A DNA stretch of 64,000 bases from Dysidea avara (Eukaryota; Porifera; Demospongiae; Dictyoceratida; Dysideidae). Below are positions 1 to 11,032 of this stretch, in pieces. Position 1 is the stretch's first letter; every line of letters begins with the position of its first letter. Location of the stretch: contig NC_089278.1 in NCBI RefSeq assembly GCF_963678975.1, positions 8,273,479 through 8,337,478 on the forward strand. The letters run 5' to 3'. Both the position numbers and the translations under genes were made by a program. The notes beneath the pieces were generated by a model that worked only from the letters and a program-made list of their open reading frames with translations, was not told where the DNA came from and did no database searches.

Positions 1-492
1 TATGATAGCTTGGCAGCATTGGCTAAACCAGGCACAGCCAAGCCCAAAAATGTTTTCAGGCTAACTCCAAATCCTTCCAGAGATGTGCCTTTTTTCCAAC
101 CGCAGTATGTACAATACACATACATGGACTTGCTTTGTGTTCCAGTTCTTTTTGCTGACAATGCAAGTTGTCGATTCGCAATAGGGTGATGCGGCTTCCC
201 TGTGGTTGTGTTGACTTATCCATAGTGACTGGATTGATTGTAGAGATACTTCTTGTGCTATTCTTCACTTGTAATGCTGTGCAACAGGTGAAGCATAGGT
301 GAAAACAACGTGCAATGGCCACTTCGCCTTCCATTATGTAATTGATTGTTGTGGCACATGTTCTGATGCAAAATTACTTTCACAGCATTCCTGGTGTCAT
401 TCTTTATTTTAATACAGTGAATTATGTTATAAATACAGGTAGAAAGAAAGATTATGAATTTTAAGCTGGATTAGGATCGAAGAAAAAGTAAT
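1..492. other. No supported gene
   Basis: A minus-strand open frame of about 92 codons (334-56) has no recognisable domain and no splice context I can defend. Nothing else is visible in this stretch. Confidence 0.4.
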
Positions 493-690
493 GAAACAAG
501 GGAACAGCTATATATTTAAAAGTGGTGAAACAAGGAAGATTACCTATACCTGCAGATACACTATTGGACATTAATCCATAACGCAGTTCATGGGTATAGA
601 CTGAAGTTTAAAGATTAAATATCCACTAGTATATCTGCAGGTATTAGGTAACCTTCCTTGTTTCACCACTTTTTAGCTATTCCCTTGTTT
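493..690. repeat. Hairpin MITE (family A)
   Basis: The left arm (gaaacaagggaacagcta, then aaaagtggtgaaacaagg) is the reverse complement of the right arm ending at 690. The inner part carries ctgcagatacact facing agtatatctgcag. Related inner sequence recurs at 14990-15100 and 34513-34665, so this is a dispersed non-autonomous family. No target duplication was resolved. Confidence 0.8.
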
Positions 691-2659
691 ATACGTTTAT
701 TCCTTAAAATTCCTTCTACTTGTAAAAAGATGTATCGAATCTTTGAAGATATCAAAAACAATCTGATGGTGGTGTCAACTTTTTCTCAGTACCCAAAAGT
801 ATTCACACCCTATTAAGAGGTCAACATTTGTTGGCTCTGCACTGCTAGAAATGGTATCAGCCATTTATCCAGTAAAAGGGTCAGTTTATCACATTACAAT
901 GAAACTGCAAGCATAGTTGTCATTACTCAAATAAAACAAACAACAAACATGTCAACATGTTGAAGTATTTTTGCAGCAAAAGTTGACAGAGGCACTAACT
1001 CATTATCTACTGGAGTTAACTTCAACTTCTTAACTATGTATGTAGCTGGTCAGTCATAAAGGTACGATGAGTTACTGAGGTTAAGGTCACAGCATGTGCT
1101 TCATGCATAGCTTGTAGTGTTACAATAATCAGTTGAAGGTTTAATAGTTTATGACAAGGTCAACATTTTCTAGTAGTTACAGTAACCTTACTCTCTCTTA
1201 CTCAAAATTAATGTTACTCTTGCTTTCAAGTCTTGTTATACAATACATTTTTGGTAGTGACCAAAACTTCAATAATCAGTTTCATCATCCATCACTTAGT
1301 ATACTACTGTATTTTTGTTGTTCTTCTCTTCACGGGTAGCACTAAATTCCCTTTGTGACTTACATACAACTCGAAACTTGTACAAAGAAAAAATATATTG
1401 TAGAGATTTCTGAACATACTACGTAACAGTAGAACTCTTCACTTTTTAAATACATTGAGCCCTGTCCACTGTATCACCACTATGTACCAGCTGTCGGAAT
1501 CTGGATTTTAACAATACAAACCATGATCTAGTCTACAACAGAATATCACTAAACCCATAACCCTAGCTAACTGCAATTACTAGCTAAAGCAAAACCCAAA
1601 CCCTAACCAACCTTAATATTGGACTACTAGAATCGGTGCCTTTTATAATGGTCCTCCTACTAATCATTTTTTGACTCATGTTGAGCATATCTTTGAAGAT
1701 GACACCCATAATTATGTTTACGACTGGACTATGATCCATCACCACAAACAGAACTTGAACGCCTTCAATATGTGTGCGTGATACAGTATGTATTATACAT
1801 GTATAAGTCATATGCATACTGTATGCACCAATTTATGTGACCCAATAACTGAATATGAGATCAACCAGGAAGCACTAAACGCTCTCTTGAGACCAAGCTT
1901 GGTGTCTTTTCACTGTCAGCTCAGTGTGGTGCGGCAGGTAGATCATCTAAGGTCTGTCTACAGCAGAACTAGTACATCAAGCCAGCAAATGGTTTAATGA
2001 AAACTAACCCAATAAAAACAAATTGGAGAAACATGAGACTGAAATACAAGACTTGTGATGAATACTGTAATAAAGACTGGTCAAGCATTATTAAGGAGTG
2101 TAAAAGTGGCTACTAAATTAACGTTTTATGCCCATGCACATATAGTATAATGGGACTATTTTCATAGGTAAGCTGGACAGCACAACTTTTTGCAAAGAAG
2201 AGATTGTGGTTGACAAAATGCACTTAAGTGGTGTTCGGACGACTGCAACCCTGATAGGTTTGAAGCACTTAGCAGTATGAATAAATGCTACAAGCTACTT
2301 TTGGATTGTTAAATTCAACAAATTATATTCTGAGCATGGCTCTCCTACTACTACCATATAGCCAGACACGTGGTTGATTTCATTTAGATGCCAAAAATTG
2401 GCTATAGCCATTCTTCATTACAAGAGAGAAAAAAGATATTTACAAAGACAATATGCGTTTACACTAAACTAAAGCTCACAAATAGCAAAATAAGAAAAAG
2501 AGCACATTCTTATCCTTATTACCTTCCTTACGTGATTTTCACTAATAAAAAGAATAAACCAAGTGCAGCAACATGTAAAAATGTTTCAAAGGAGTGCAAT
2601 CATCAACAAGCTTCAATGTTAAATTTGATAAGAGGTTGGCTTATGATGTCATTTAGTGC
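691..2659. other. Intergenic, no supported gene
   Basis: Short open frames on both strands have no recognisable motif, and codon-like structure is not apparent. A short run near 1560-1612 contains aaccctaacc-like words but is not a tandem array. I see no gene or mobile element here. Confidence 0.4.
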
Positions 2660-4755
2660 TTCAGGTCTTGCAGGGAAAACTTGGAGTTGGGACACTAATA
2701 AAAAGAGAATAACACCAGGACTGTCTTGGGATGTCCTTTGATGTCCCAGGTCTTGCAAGGACTACTTGGACTTGGGACACAATAGTTGAGTAACGCCAGG
2801 TTTGTCTTAGGATGTCCTTTAGTGTCCCAGGTCTTGCAAAATGTCCCAGGATACAAAGGACCATTGGGGACTGAGACTAGAGAGGGTAAGGACACTTAAA
2901 GAATTCCCAACATGTTCTAGGATAAAAAGGACCATTGGGGACTGGGACTAGAGAGGGTCTTCACAACAAGGGCACTTGAAGAATTCCCAACATATCCTAG
3001 GGATAAAAAGGACCATTGGGGACTGGGACTAGAGGGAGTCTCTACAACAAGGACACCTAAAGATTCCCAACATGTCCTAGGATAAAAAGGACCATTGGGG
3101 ACTGGGACTAGAGAGGGTCTTCACAACAAGGACACTTAAAGAATTCCCAACATGTCCTAGGATAAAAAGGACTATTGGGGACTGGGACTAGAGAGGGTCT
3201 TTACAACAAGGACACTTAAAGAATTCCCAACATGTCCTAGGATAAAAAGGACCATTGGGGACTGGGACTAGAGAGGGTCTTCACAACAAGGACACTTAAG
3301 GAATTCCCAACATATCCTAGGATAAAAAGGACCATTGGGGACTGGGACTAGAGAGAGTCTCTACAACAAGGACACTTAAAGAATTCCCAACACGTCCTAG
3401 GATAAAAAGGACCATTGGGGACTGGGACTAGAGAGGGTCTTTACAATAAGGACACTTAAAGAATTCCCAACACGTCCTAGGATAAAAAGGACCATTGGGG
3501 ACTGGGACTAGAGAGGGTCTTTACAATAAGGACACTTAAAGAATTCCCAACATGTCCTAGGACACAATAGGACCATTGGGGACTGGGACTAGAGAGGGTC
3601 TTCACAACAAGGACACTTAAAGAATTCCCAACATGTCCTAGGAGAAAAAGAACCATTGGGGACTGGGACTAGAGAGGGTCTTCACAACAAGGACACTTAA
3701 GGAATTCCCAACATGTCCTAGGATAAAAAGGACCATTGGGGACTGGGACTAGAGAGAGTCTCTACAACAAGGACACTTAAAGAATTCCCAACATGTCCTA
3801 GGATAAAAAGGACCATTGGGGACTGGGACTAGAGAGGGTCTTCACAACAAGGACACTTTAAGAATTCCCAACATGTCCTAGGATAAAAAGGACCGGGACT
3901 AGAGAGGGTCTTCACAACAAGGACACTTTAAGAATTCCCAACATGTCCTAGGATAAAAAGGACCATTGGGGACTGGGACTAGAGAGGGTCTTTACAACAA
4001 GGACACTTAAAGAATTCCCAACATGTCCTAGGGTAAAAAGGACCATTGGGGACTGGGACTAGAGAGGGTCTTCACAACAAGGACACTTGAAGAATTCCTA
4101 ACATGTCCTAGGATAAAAAGGACCATTGGTGACTGGGACTAGAGAGAGAGTCTTCACAACAAGGACACTTGAGGAATTCCCAACATGTCCTAGGACAAAA
4201 AGGACCATTGGGGACTGGGACTAGAGAGGGTGTTTACAACAAGGAGACTTAAGGAATACCCAACATGTCCTAGGATAAAAAGGACCATTGGGGACTGGGA
4301 CTAGAGAGGGTCTTCACAACAAGGACACTTGAAGAATTCCTAACATGTCCTAGGATAAAAAGGACCATTGGTGACTGGGACTAGAGAGAGTCTTCACAAC
4401 AAGGACACTTGAGGAATTCCCAACATGTCCTAGGACAAAAAGGACCATTGGGGACTGGGACTAGAGAGGGTCTTTACAACAAGGAGACTTAAGGAATTCC
4501 CAACATGTCCTAGGATAAAAAGGACCATTGGGGACTGGGACTAGAGAGGGTCTTCACAACAAGGACACTTGAAGAATTCCTAACATGTCCTAGGATAAAA
4601 AGGACCATTGGGGACTGGGACTAGAGAGAGTCTTCACAACAAGGACACTTGAAGAATTCCCAACATGTCCTAGGATAAAAAGGACCATTGGGGACTGGGA
4701 CTAGAAAGGGTCTCCACAACAAGGACACTTAAAGAATTCCCAACATGTTCTAGGA
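2660..4755. repeat. 80-bp minisatellite array
   Basis: About 24 tandem copies of an 80-bp unit run from ~2850 to 4755, each holding gaattcccaacatgtcctag, an ataaaaaggaccattgggga stretch and ctagagagggtcttcacaac. They are preceded at 2660-2850 by two or three diverged ~80-85-bp relatives (caggtcttgca units). Units are highly alike; a few have small indels, such as one near 3890 missing ~10 bp. Within 4081-4560 a three-unit block of about 240 bp is itself repeated, marked by cctaacatg, acaaaaagg and aaggagactt variants. Open frames across the array are by-products. Confidence 0.95.
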
Positions 4756-4879
4756 TAGAAATACTTGACTATAAGGGAATACACTGACTGTCCTGGGATG
4801 TCCATACATTGTAGAGGACAATTTCGGACTAAAGGACTTGTCCGGGAAATCCTGGACCTACCTGGGATTTTTTGCATTG

Positions 4880-4975
4880 TGTAGTGTGTGTGTGTGTTTA
4901 TACGTATATGTGCACATGCATGGGTGACTGTGGTTGTGTGCATGCATATAATTGTGTGTGGGTGGGTGGGTGGTG
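4880..4975. repeat. GT/GGT-rich simple repeat
   Basis: An imperfect gtgtgtgtgt tract, gcatgcat words and a gtgggtgggtgggt run lie directly after the 80-bp array. Confidence 0.8.
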
Positions 4976-5524
4976 TTGCATTTTTTGAAGAATGGTATGG
5001 TATTAGGAAAAATACTTCCGTATCGCACTTAGAAACATAGGTGGGTTATGATTTATACTTTAACCCACATTGTGCTTGTAGTAAAAGTTTTAGAACAAAT
5101 GAGTACCACCAAGTAAAGTTTGAAGTATCCCAAAAAGTTAATAATTGTGTGTGTGTCTTAAAATTTTGTCCACTTTACTGCAATGTAATAAGTTAACGAG
5201 CTCCGATCCAGGGATTGCCATATAGATCAACGGTTTCAAGTTTATTATCTTGATATCATTATTATATGTACCACTTTTAGCTGTTTAGCATGACATTAAA
5301 AGGTGCCACTTGAGGTTTCACTTGCATATCAAATCATGGAATTTGGTTTACTCATGGCTTTGATGTCCAACTAGTTCAAAGATACAGTACACTTTGACTT
5401 GTTATAATTATATGAGACTGCATTACATCATGGGATTATGTATTACAGTTTCGAGTGTATTTAACTAGTTGCTTAATGCTATCAAACTGTATGATATAAT
5501 GTATATATGAAACGTGAGCAGATG
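4976..5524. other. 3' flank of the MULE gene, nothing recognised
   Basis: No gene is seen. This stretch lies just downstream of the OTU stop codon on the minus strand. No terminal inverted repeat matching the other end of the gene was found by eye. Confidence 0.35.
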
Positions 5525-6221
5525 TTACAATGTCTGAGATACCAAGCTACAGTTTGTGTATATGTGTTTACAGTTCAATAATGTTTTCTTTGTTTTCTGT
5601 CCCTGATAATGTTTTATGTATTGGTCATATGATGAATCCGATACTGATTTGAATAACTGACTTATTGGTATTACACAATCAAAGTGGTTCCCATTGGTAT
5701 GGCACAGTTCAATGTGGTAATTGCTTGGGGATGGCAATAGCAAATTGGAATGTAGGGGATTATACTTCAGTGTGTTCTTTGGGGTACTGGAGCCATTTCC
5801 AAGATGAAGCCAATCCAACCATACTGTACACGTAAATTGGTAGGTGTAGAAAATAAGAGAAAGCATAAATCTCTACTTGTGTAGCAAAGGTGCCTACTCT
5901 GCTTACTGTTTTACAGTGTTGAATAATATTTTCTGAGCTGTCTGATAAAAATTGTTTGAAAGTGTCCGAATTGTTTGATATAAACTCCATTATAATCCCT
6001 CGTAGGTTTGTATGGTGTTTCTCATCCCCAAAAAGCTCCTTTGAGAATGATCTGAAAAGACAATTATCATCACCAATGATCCTATCTAGAGACCTATTCT
6101 GCTCAGATAGTAACAGCTGGATGGAGAAAGTTGATGGACTAGGTGGCGTAACTGAAATTTCCCTACACTGGTCTTCTGTGATGTCTAGTCTCAAAGTACT
6201 TGCCAACATAAGACGATAACT
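5525..6221 (-). pseudogene. MULE gene exon 9: OTU-family cysteine protease domain
   Basis: Acceptor tattttcag precedes TTATCGTC and the phase-2 join gives Ser. RIIGDDNCLFRSFSKELFG matches the OTU catalytic block (Asp, Cys), and YHIELCHTNGNHFDCVI supplies the catalytic His. Between them one extra base in the aaa of a cccaaag run (forward ~5778) shifts the frame. The upstream frame ends 17-18 nt later; the downstream frame continues to the stop at 5525. OTU domains normally cleave ubiquitin. An alternative reading is a separate OTU gene, but the phase match to the CXXC exon favours one transcript. Confidence 0.8.
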
Positions 6222-6977
6222 GAAAATACTGCTAGCAGATAGTGACAGCTTGACAGGATTTATTTCCCTACAGTTACTTTATGTAATCAGTATGCTATTA
6301 TTCTGACATTTATAACTTGCCTGTTTGATGTGCACAGTATTTGACTTGTAATTGTGTGTAATGACTTGATTGATGCTTCGATGTGTTGTTCCACTGAGTT
6401 CAGTGTCTATACAAAGATACGCCCATAGCATTGTAAGTCTATAGCTATGTCTTAGTCTCAACAGTCTGGAAACATGATATGATTCATGTTTATATATAGC
6501 TGTACACATAGAATTCACTGTAAGATTTAGGGGTAAATTTACATTGGCGAATGAGTATGTCAAGTGATAGGTAGACTCATACTGCTACGAATAAACTCAT
6601 TATAGCTAACTAGTGAACAAATTTTGCAGATTTTTGTCTTAACCTTAACTTTAGTCCCACAGCATTTAAGAGGCACATAACAATATTTTAGCACATTATA
6701 TGCACTCCAATTGGAATACGTACATATTAATGTGTAACATGGCTACACGTATAATGTTTGCATGGCTACATTTATGTTTACAAGGTTTTAATGTTTACAT
6801 TTATGCTGATATGCGTGATATATTGACAACATGAAGTACTGGCATGTACTTGGATGAAGTATGTATGTATGCACGTAATTTGCCTGTTATGCACAAGTTG
6901 GTCAAGAGACTCAAGACTAAAGTTTGTATACGAATCCGATTATATCTAGCTCAAACAGTTGCATAATACATACATAC

Positions 6978-7152
6978 CTTTCTGCTTTCTGAAAGTTTGT
7001 TTTCCCTGATGTGAATTTTCCTACACTATGAATACAACGTTGTTTAAGTCTCTCCTTTCCACCAAATTTCTTTTTATCAAGGCAATAACGACACTTTCCA
7101 CAGTCTGCCTTTGTACATGCCTCACACTGACCACATCCTTGTCGTTTTTGTC
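6978..7152 (-). pseudogene. MULE gene exon 8: CXXC zinc finger
   Basis: Acceptor tattgcag precedes GACAAAAACG, completing the Gly of GRPKG. The 58 codons hold the full CXXC signature: CGQCEACTKADCGKCRYC, then KKFGGKERLKQRC. All eight Cys that bind two zinc ions are visible, plus the KFGG loop used by family members to read unmethylated CpG. The donor is GAAAG/GTATGT in phase 2, which fits exon 9. The intron upstream is 1.7 kb and contains a hAT-type MITE. Confidence 0.88.
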
Positions 7153-7253
7153 CTGCAATAAGTACGTACATTTATATGCAAAATCAGCTAAAGCATATAG
7201 CCAATATATGCAACCATTGTAAATACTTTGTGTGATATATTTACATTTAATAG

Positions 7254-7324
7254 TTTTACCATGGCCACAAGGGTATATATGCCTGAGGGCGTAGGCATAT
7301 GTATCAGGAGTGGCCATGGTAAAA
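7254..7324. repeat. Short palindrome in intron 8
   Basis: ttttaccatggccac at 7254 faces gtggccatggtaaaa ending at 7324, with a ~41-bp loop that is itself partly palindromic (tatgcc/ggcata). Likely a small MITE remnant. Confidence 0.75.
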
Positions 7325-7358
7325 GTAATATACCACTTGGGTATGTTCACCTAATATT

Positions 7359-7881
7359 CAGTGTTGGGCAAGTTACTTTTTAAAAGTAACTAGTTACATA
7401 TTACATATTACTTGCAACTGAACTATTTAGTTACAGTTACATATTACCCCATAAAATAAAGTAACTGTAATAATATTACATATTATATTACTTTGTGTCC
7501 ATAGCCTTAAGCTGTCACGTGTGAAACTACCACCTTATCACGTGACACGATTGCGTTGTTGGACAATGTGCAAGTCTTGATATAAGTAAGTAGCTGGTGA
7601 ATAAGCCTCATTTAGTAGGCTTCATTACTTCGTTGTGGCTAGGCGTTACTCAGTGGGTTACTAACGAGATTAGTAACTTCGTTACTTTTAGTAATAATAT
7701 TATGTAATATTAGATTCGTTACAGTAACTATATTACTTAGGTAACGCGTTACATTTGCAAGTAGAGTAACTTGAGTTATATTACCTGTTTTTATAGCGTA
7801 TTTCGTTATATTACTTTGTTACCACAAAAGTAATAATATTACGTAACGCGTTACATAAGTAGCACGTTACTCCCAACACTG
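7359..7881. mobile_element. hAT-type MITE in a MULE-gene intron
   Basis: A 523-bp element begins cagtgttgggcaagt and ends cccaacactg. It is flanked on both sides by the 8-bp target duplication ctaatatt (7351-7358, 7882-7889). The interior is rich in gtaact/agttac words. Its TIR and 8-bp duplication identify a non-autonomous hAT element that inserted into the intron between the SWIM and CXXC exons. Confidence 0.93.
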
Positions 7882-8326
7882 CTAATATTATGTGAAGAAA
7901 CAAAACTACATTCACCACTACAAAGCTATGTAGATATTTATTGTGGGTTTGAATTTTGGGCTGTGCTATTCAAAAAAGAAATGATTTTAGTGGTACCATT
8001 TCTAGCCAAGTAGTCCAGTTAAGGAAATAGTCTAAGGTACTAGAGTAAGTGCTGAAGAGTAGAGGTTACGTATGGTTGAAATGTGCTGTTTTGAGAACCA
8101 ACCCCAACACTGCACAAAGAATTATTTAGTGGTGTGTAGTAGTTGAACTATGTGATGATGACTCATTTGATTATTTTTCCATGAAGAGAATGAATCCTAT
8201 AAGCCTATATGTTAAATAAACTCAAGCCCACAATGCAAAACTTTAAGAAACCCAATAAATATAGAGAATTGAGGAGAACTGATGCTTTTTAGTTGCCTCA
8301 GCATTGTGGTCAGGGCTATAATATGA

Positions 8327-8382
8327 TATTGTCCTAACCACAGGTAAGGTTAGGGCGATATCGCCCTGTGGTCAGGACAATA
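8327..8382. repeat. Short palindrome
   Basis: tattgtcctaaccacag faces ctgtggtcaggacaata, and the loop contains the perfect palindrome gggcgatatcgccc. Confidence 0.7.
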
Positions 8383-8839
8383 TGTGAGTGGTTTCCTTTG
8401 ATCTGAGGTGTCAAAGTGGTATAATGGATGTTAAACAGCTGATCAACAGCTGTGTATAGGAGACTTGCAGCAATATCACTTCTAGTATATAAAATGTAAA
8501 CTCTGTAAAATATTGAAGTAAGCTTATGCAATCTTGGTCATTTAGTTCAGATGACAACTTTATATGAAATATGTGCATGTAGCTATGTATATTATACCTT
8601 TCTTAGCATGTGAGAATTTATCATCCATCAATTGTGAGTGAGTAAGTAATGCCTATATACAACATAACTTATACTGCTACATTACAAAGGCTATAAATAC
8701 CTGTTCACTTGGTTAACTGTGATTTATCAATACCACCATGATCCATCATTTCTAGTTGTTAATTAAACAATTTATAGATAATAAGATAACTCAGTGACTG
8801 AGATATGAACTGTACATGTAGCTGCAGAATGTTTCTTAC

Positions 8840-9884
8840 CTTTTGGACGGCCAACTGAAGCATGTGCAGCTGCTTGGAGTGGATCATCTCTTGGCACTGG
8901 TCTGGATCTTTTCGGTAGTACTGGGTACTCTCCTTTGGTTTTCCTCTTCATTTTGCTGTACTTCTTTGTCACCCGATTTGCTCTACAAATTTTTGTTGAT
9001 CTCTTTCTGGAGTCCAACACCTCTTCTTTCATCAATTGCTTCATAGCAAATAGACCTACTTCTGTTTGTGATGTCGAGGCAGCTGAAACTAGTTCTAGGT
9101 GTATGCCATGTACTTTCTCTTTTAACGTCTCTAGAACCTCAATGTCATTAATCATAAACGCAGCTGCAGTACATTTTGCTAATTCATCTCTTAGCTGTTT
9201 CTGCAAACAGAGTAACTTTGAACCAGCTATTTGATAAGGTGGAATGGGGGTTAAAGAATGCATTGTGGTTGATGAGTTATCATGATTGTGTGCATCATCT
9301 TGCTGATCAGCTAGTTGATAGTCATCCTGATTAATGTACATGTCAATTTCGTTGTCCAAAGTCATGTGAGGACACTGTATGCATGATGGAGGAAGGTCAT
9401 TCCAAGTCCAGCAGAAATTTTGAAAAATACAGAACATGTGTTTACATGGTATTTGGCGCAATGTATAATAAGGGCATGTGCAGTTTCCACCCTTAACGTC
9501 AATTGAATACTCACCATTGTTTGAACGTATTTGGTAAATGCCATTTACTTTGTCTACTTCAGTAATGGTGGAGATGTCAATAGCTTTGGCTTTTTCAATA
9601 CTTGATAGGCAGGCACTTATGACTGGCTTGGGACGATTATGGAAAAATGAAGGAAGAAGCTCCCTTGGAAGTCAGTGATCTCTAACTTGCCTGGCTGACA
9701 ACTCTATGTACTCCTTTTCTTGCTCAGGAAAGACATGCTGTAGTAGGAGTTTTATCAAGGAAAAGACTGACTTATCATTACGTAAGATAAAATAGTGGTT
9801 TTTCAAAACATTGTTAAATGACTCTGTGTAGTTATTGGTGTTTACTTCTCCATGAAACTTTCGTCTGAAAACATGGCACCAAAG
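8840..9884 (-). pseudogene. MULE gene exon 7: catalytic Glu, SWIM finger, basic C-terminal region
   Basis: Acceptor aatttcacag precedes CTTTGGTGC. NTNNYTESFNNVLKNHYF holds the putative catalytic Glu. An in-frame TGA at 9672-9674 (RDH stop LPREL) looks like decay of a CGA codon. A SWIM finger follows (NCTCPYY...IPCKHMF, the CxC...CxH pattern). The end is basic (SRKRSTKICRANRVTKKYSK, GEYPVLPKRSRPVPRDD), then GRPK at donor AAAG/GTAAGA. The exon is 1,045 nt, phase 0 to phase 1. Confidence 0.82.
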
Positions 9885-9942
9885 CTGTGAAATTTACGTT
9901 ATGGTTTGTTATGTACACTGTACATACAGTAAAACAACTTAC

Positions 9943-10046
9943 TGGCTTACAACTCAGCCATTCATTCTGCAGATATGTCTGTAACGTTTCATTGTCTTTG
10001 TACCAGGAGGAAGTAGTGATCTTTACTAAGGCCTTTTCGTGATCTT
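9943..10046 (-). pseudogene. MULE gene exon 6
   Basis: Acceptor ttgtgtatag precedes AAGATCACG, which completes a phase-1 codon. The exon reads EDHEKALVKITTSSWYKDNE then LQTYLQNEWLSCKP and ends in phase 0 at CCA/GTAAGT. It is the linker between the CDFH segment and the catalytic Glu. Confidence 0.7.
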
Positions 10047-10099
10047 CTATACACAATCCTAATACAAATACTATTCTGAAACAAGACAAACGAACTTAC

Positions 10100-10442
10100 C
10101 GGTTCTGGAATACATCAATTCTTTAAATGCTTTCTTTGCAGACTGCTTCACTTCAGGTGATACACCATGGTGGAAATTGTTTACCCATCGTTCAAAAGCT
10201 TGAAGGGTGTGGAAATCACACACAATCCTGACACAATTTGGATGTGAAACTGAAGATCTAATAAGAGAAGGCTTAATGAAACTGGCAGAATGGAATCCAT
10301 CATGGTGTCCGCAGTTTTTTATGACTGACAAGAGTACACAGGAACTAGGTATATCACCCGTGAACAGGATTGTTCTTACCTTTTATTTCAGGAGCTGTTA
10401 AGGATATATCCTTAACAGCTCCTGAAATATCCTTAACAGCTC
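10100..10442 (-). pseudogene. MULE gene exon 5, interrupted by an inverted insert
   Basis: Acceptor ttatttcag precedes GAGCTGTTAAGGAT. The exon then jumps over 10245-10428 to CATCCAAATTGTG, which encodes HPNCVRIVCDFHTLQAFERW, the characteristic CDFH segment of MULE transposases. Counting 14 nt before and 145 nt after the insert gives exactly the phase needed at donor ACCG/GTAAGT. The open exon thus supports a single clean insertion event. Confidence 0.8.
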
Positions 10443-10589
10443 CTGAAATAAAAGGTAAGAACAATCCTGTTCACGGGTGATATACCTAGTTCCTATGTAC
10501 TCTTGTCAGTCATAAAAAACTGCGGACACCATGATGGATTCCATTCTGCCAGTTTCATTAAGCCTTCTCTTATTAGATCTTCAGTTTCA
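10245..10589. repeat. Inverted self-duplication inside the transposase
   Basis: Arms 10245-10405 and 10429-10589 are nearly identical reverse complements; I saw one mismatch, CAG against TAG. They are separated by 23 bp containing a third copy of ccttaacagctcctgaaat. The right arm is the original exon 4/intron 4 sequence and the left arm the inverted copy. It resembles a fold-back or template-switch event. Confidence 0.9.
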
Positions 10590-10862
10590 TACTGTGGGAT
10601 GATGGTCCCTACTACTCTCCCTATCCCAAGAGATGCTTTTACAACAATAAAAAAGCAGGGAAACCCATATCGTAAGGTTTTGTATGTTGCATCCATACAG
10701 GTGATAGTATTACCATACTGCTGTAGCCATTTACTTTGCTGCCTTGTTTGGAGGACTAATAAAAATGGCTGTTCATCATTAAAGCATATTTCTTCTTGAT
10801 CAGCGTCTGACACAAAAACTTTTGACACTGCCTCATCTGCCTCTTCCAGCAATTCAGAATGT
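10486..10862 (-). pseudogene. MULE gene exon 4: first half of the DDE core
   Basis: Acceptor attatag precedes ACATTCTG. The exon contains PFLLVLQTRQQSKWLQQYG, then CMDATYKTLRYGFPCFF with the first catalytic Asp, and PQFFMTDKST with the second. A TAG at 10493-10495 replaces the Gln codon CAG that survives in the inverted self-copy (10245-10428). The donor is GAACTAG/GTATATC. Confidence 0.8.
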
Positions 10863-10919
10863 CTATAATATCATAAAGTACATAAAAAATAACACCATTC
10901 TATAATATTATCTATATAC

Positions 10920-10979
10920 CTTTCAATGGGATTCTTACTGTTCATGTGGGACCCAGCTTTGCTTATATGGCTTTCAAGC
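10920..10979 (-). pseudogene. MULE gene exon 3 (20 codons)
   Basis: A 60-nt exon between acceptor tttatag and donor GAAAG/GTATAT. It reads LESHISKAGSHMNSKNPIE in the phase set by both neighbours. It is too short for a domain call and serves as a linker before the catalytic core. Confidence 0.7.
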
Positions 10980-11032
10980 CTATAAAATAAAATATTGTAG
11001 CTATATTGATCAAATTAAACTAATTCATATAC

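Noticed and set aside
56..334. Minus-strand 92-codon frame
   Set aside because: No motif, no splice context, and length is not unusual for chance in this composition.
1560..1612. aaccctaacc-like words suggesting interstitial telomere
   Set aside because: Only a few imperfect words without a regular 6-bp period.
2388..2741. 117-codon plus-strand frame
   Set aside because: Runs into the minisatellite and has no recognisable domain.
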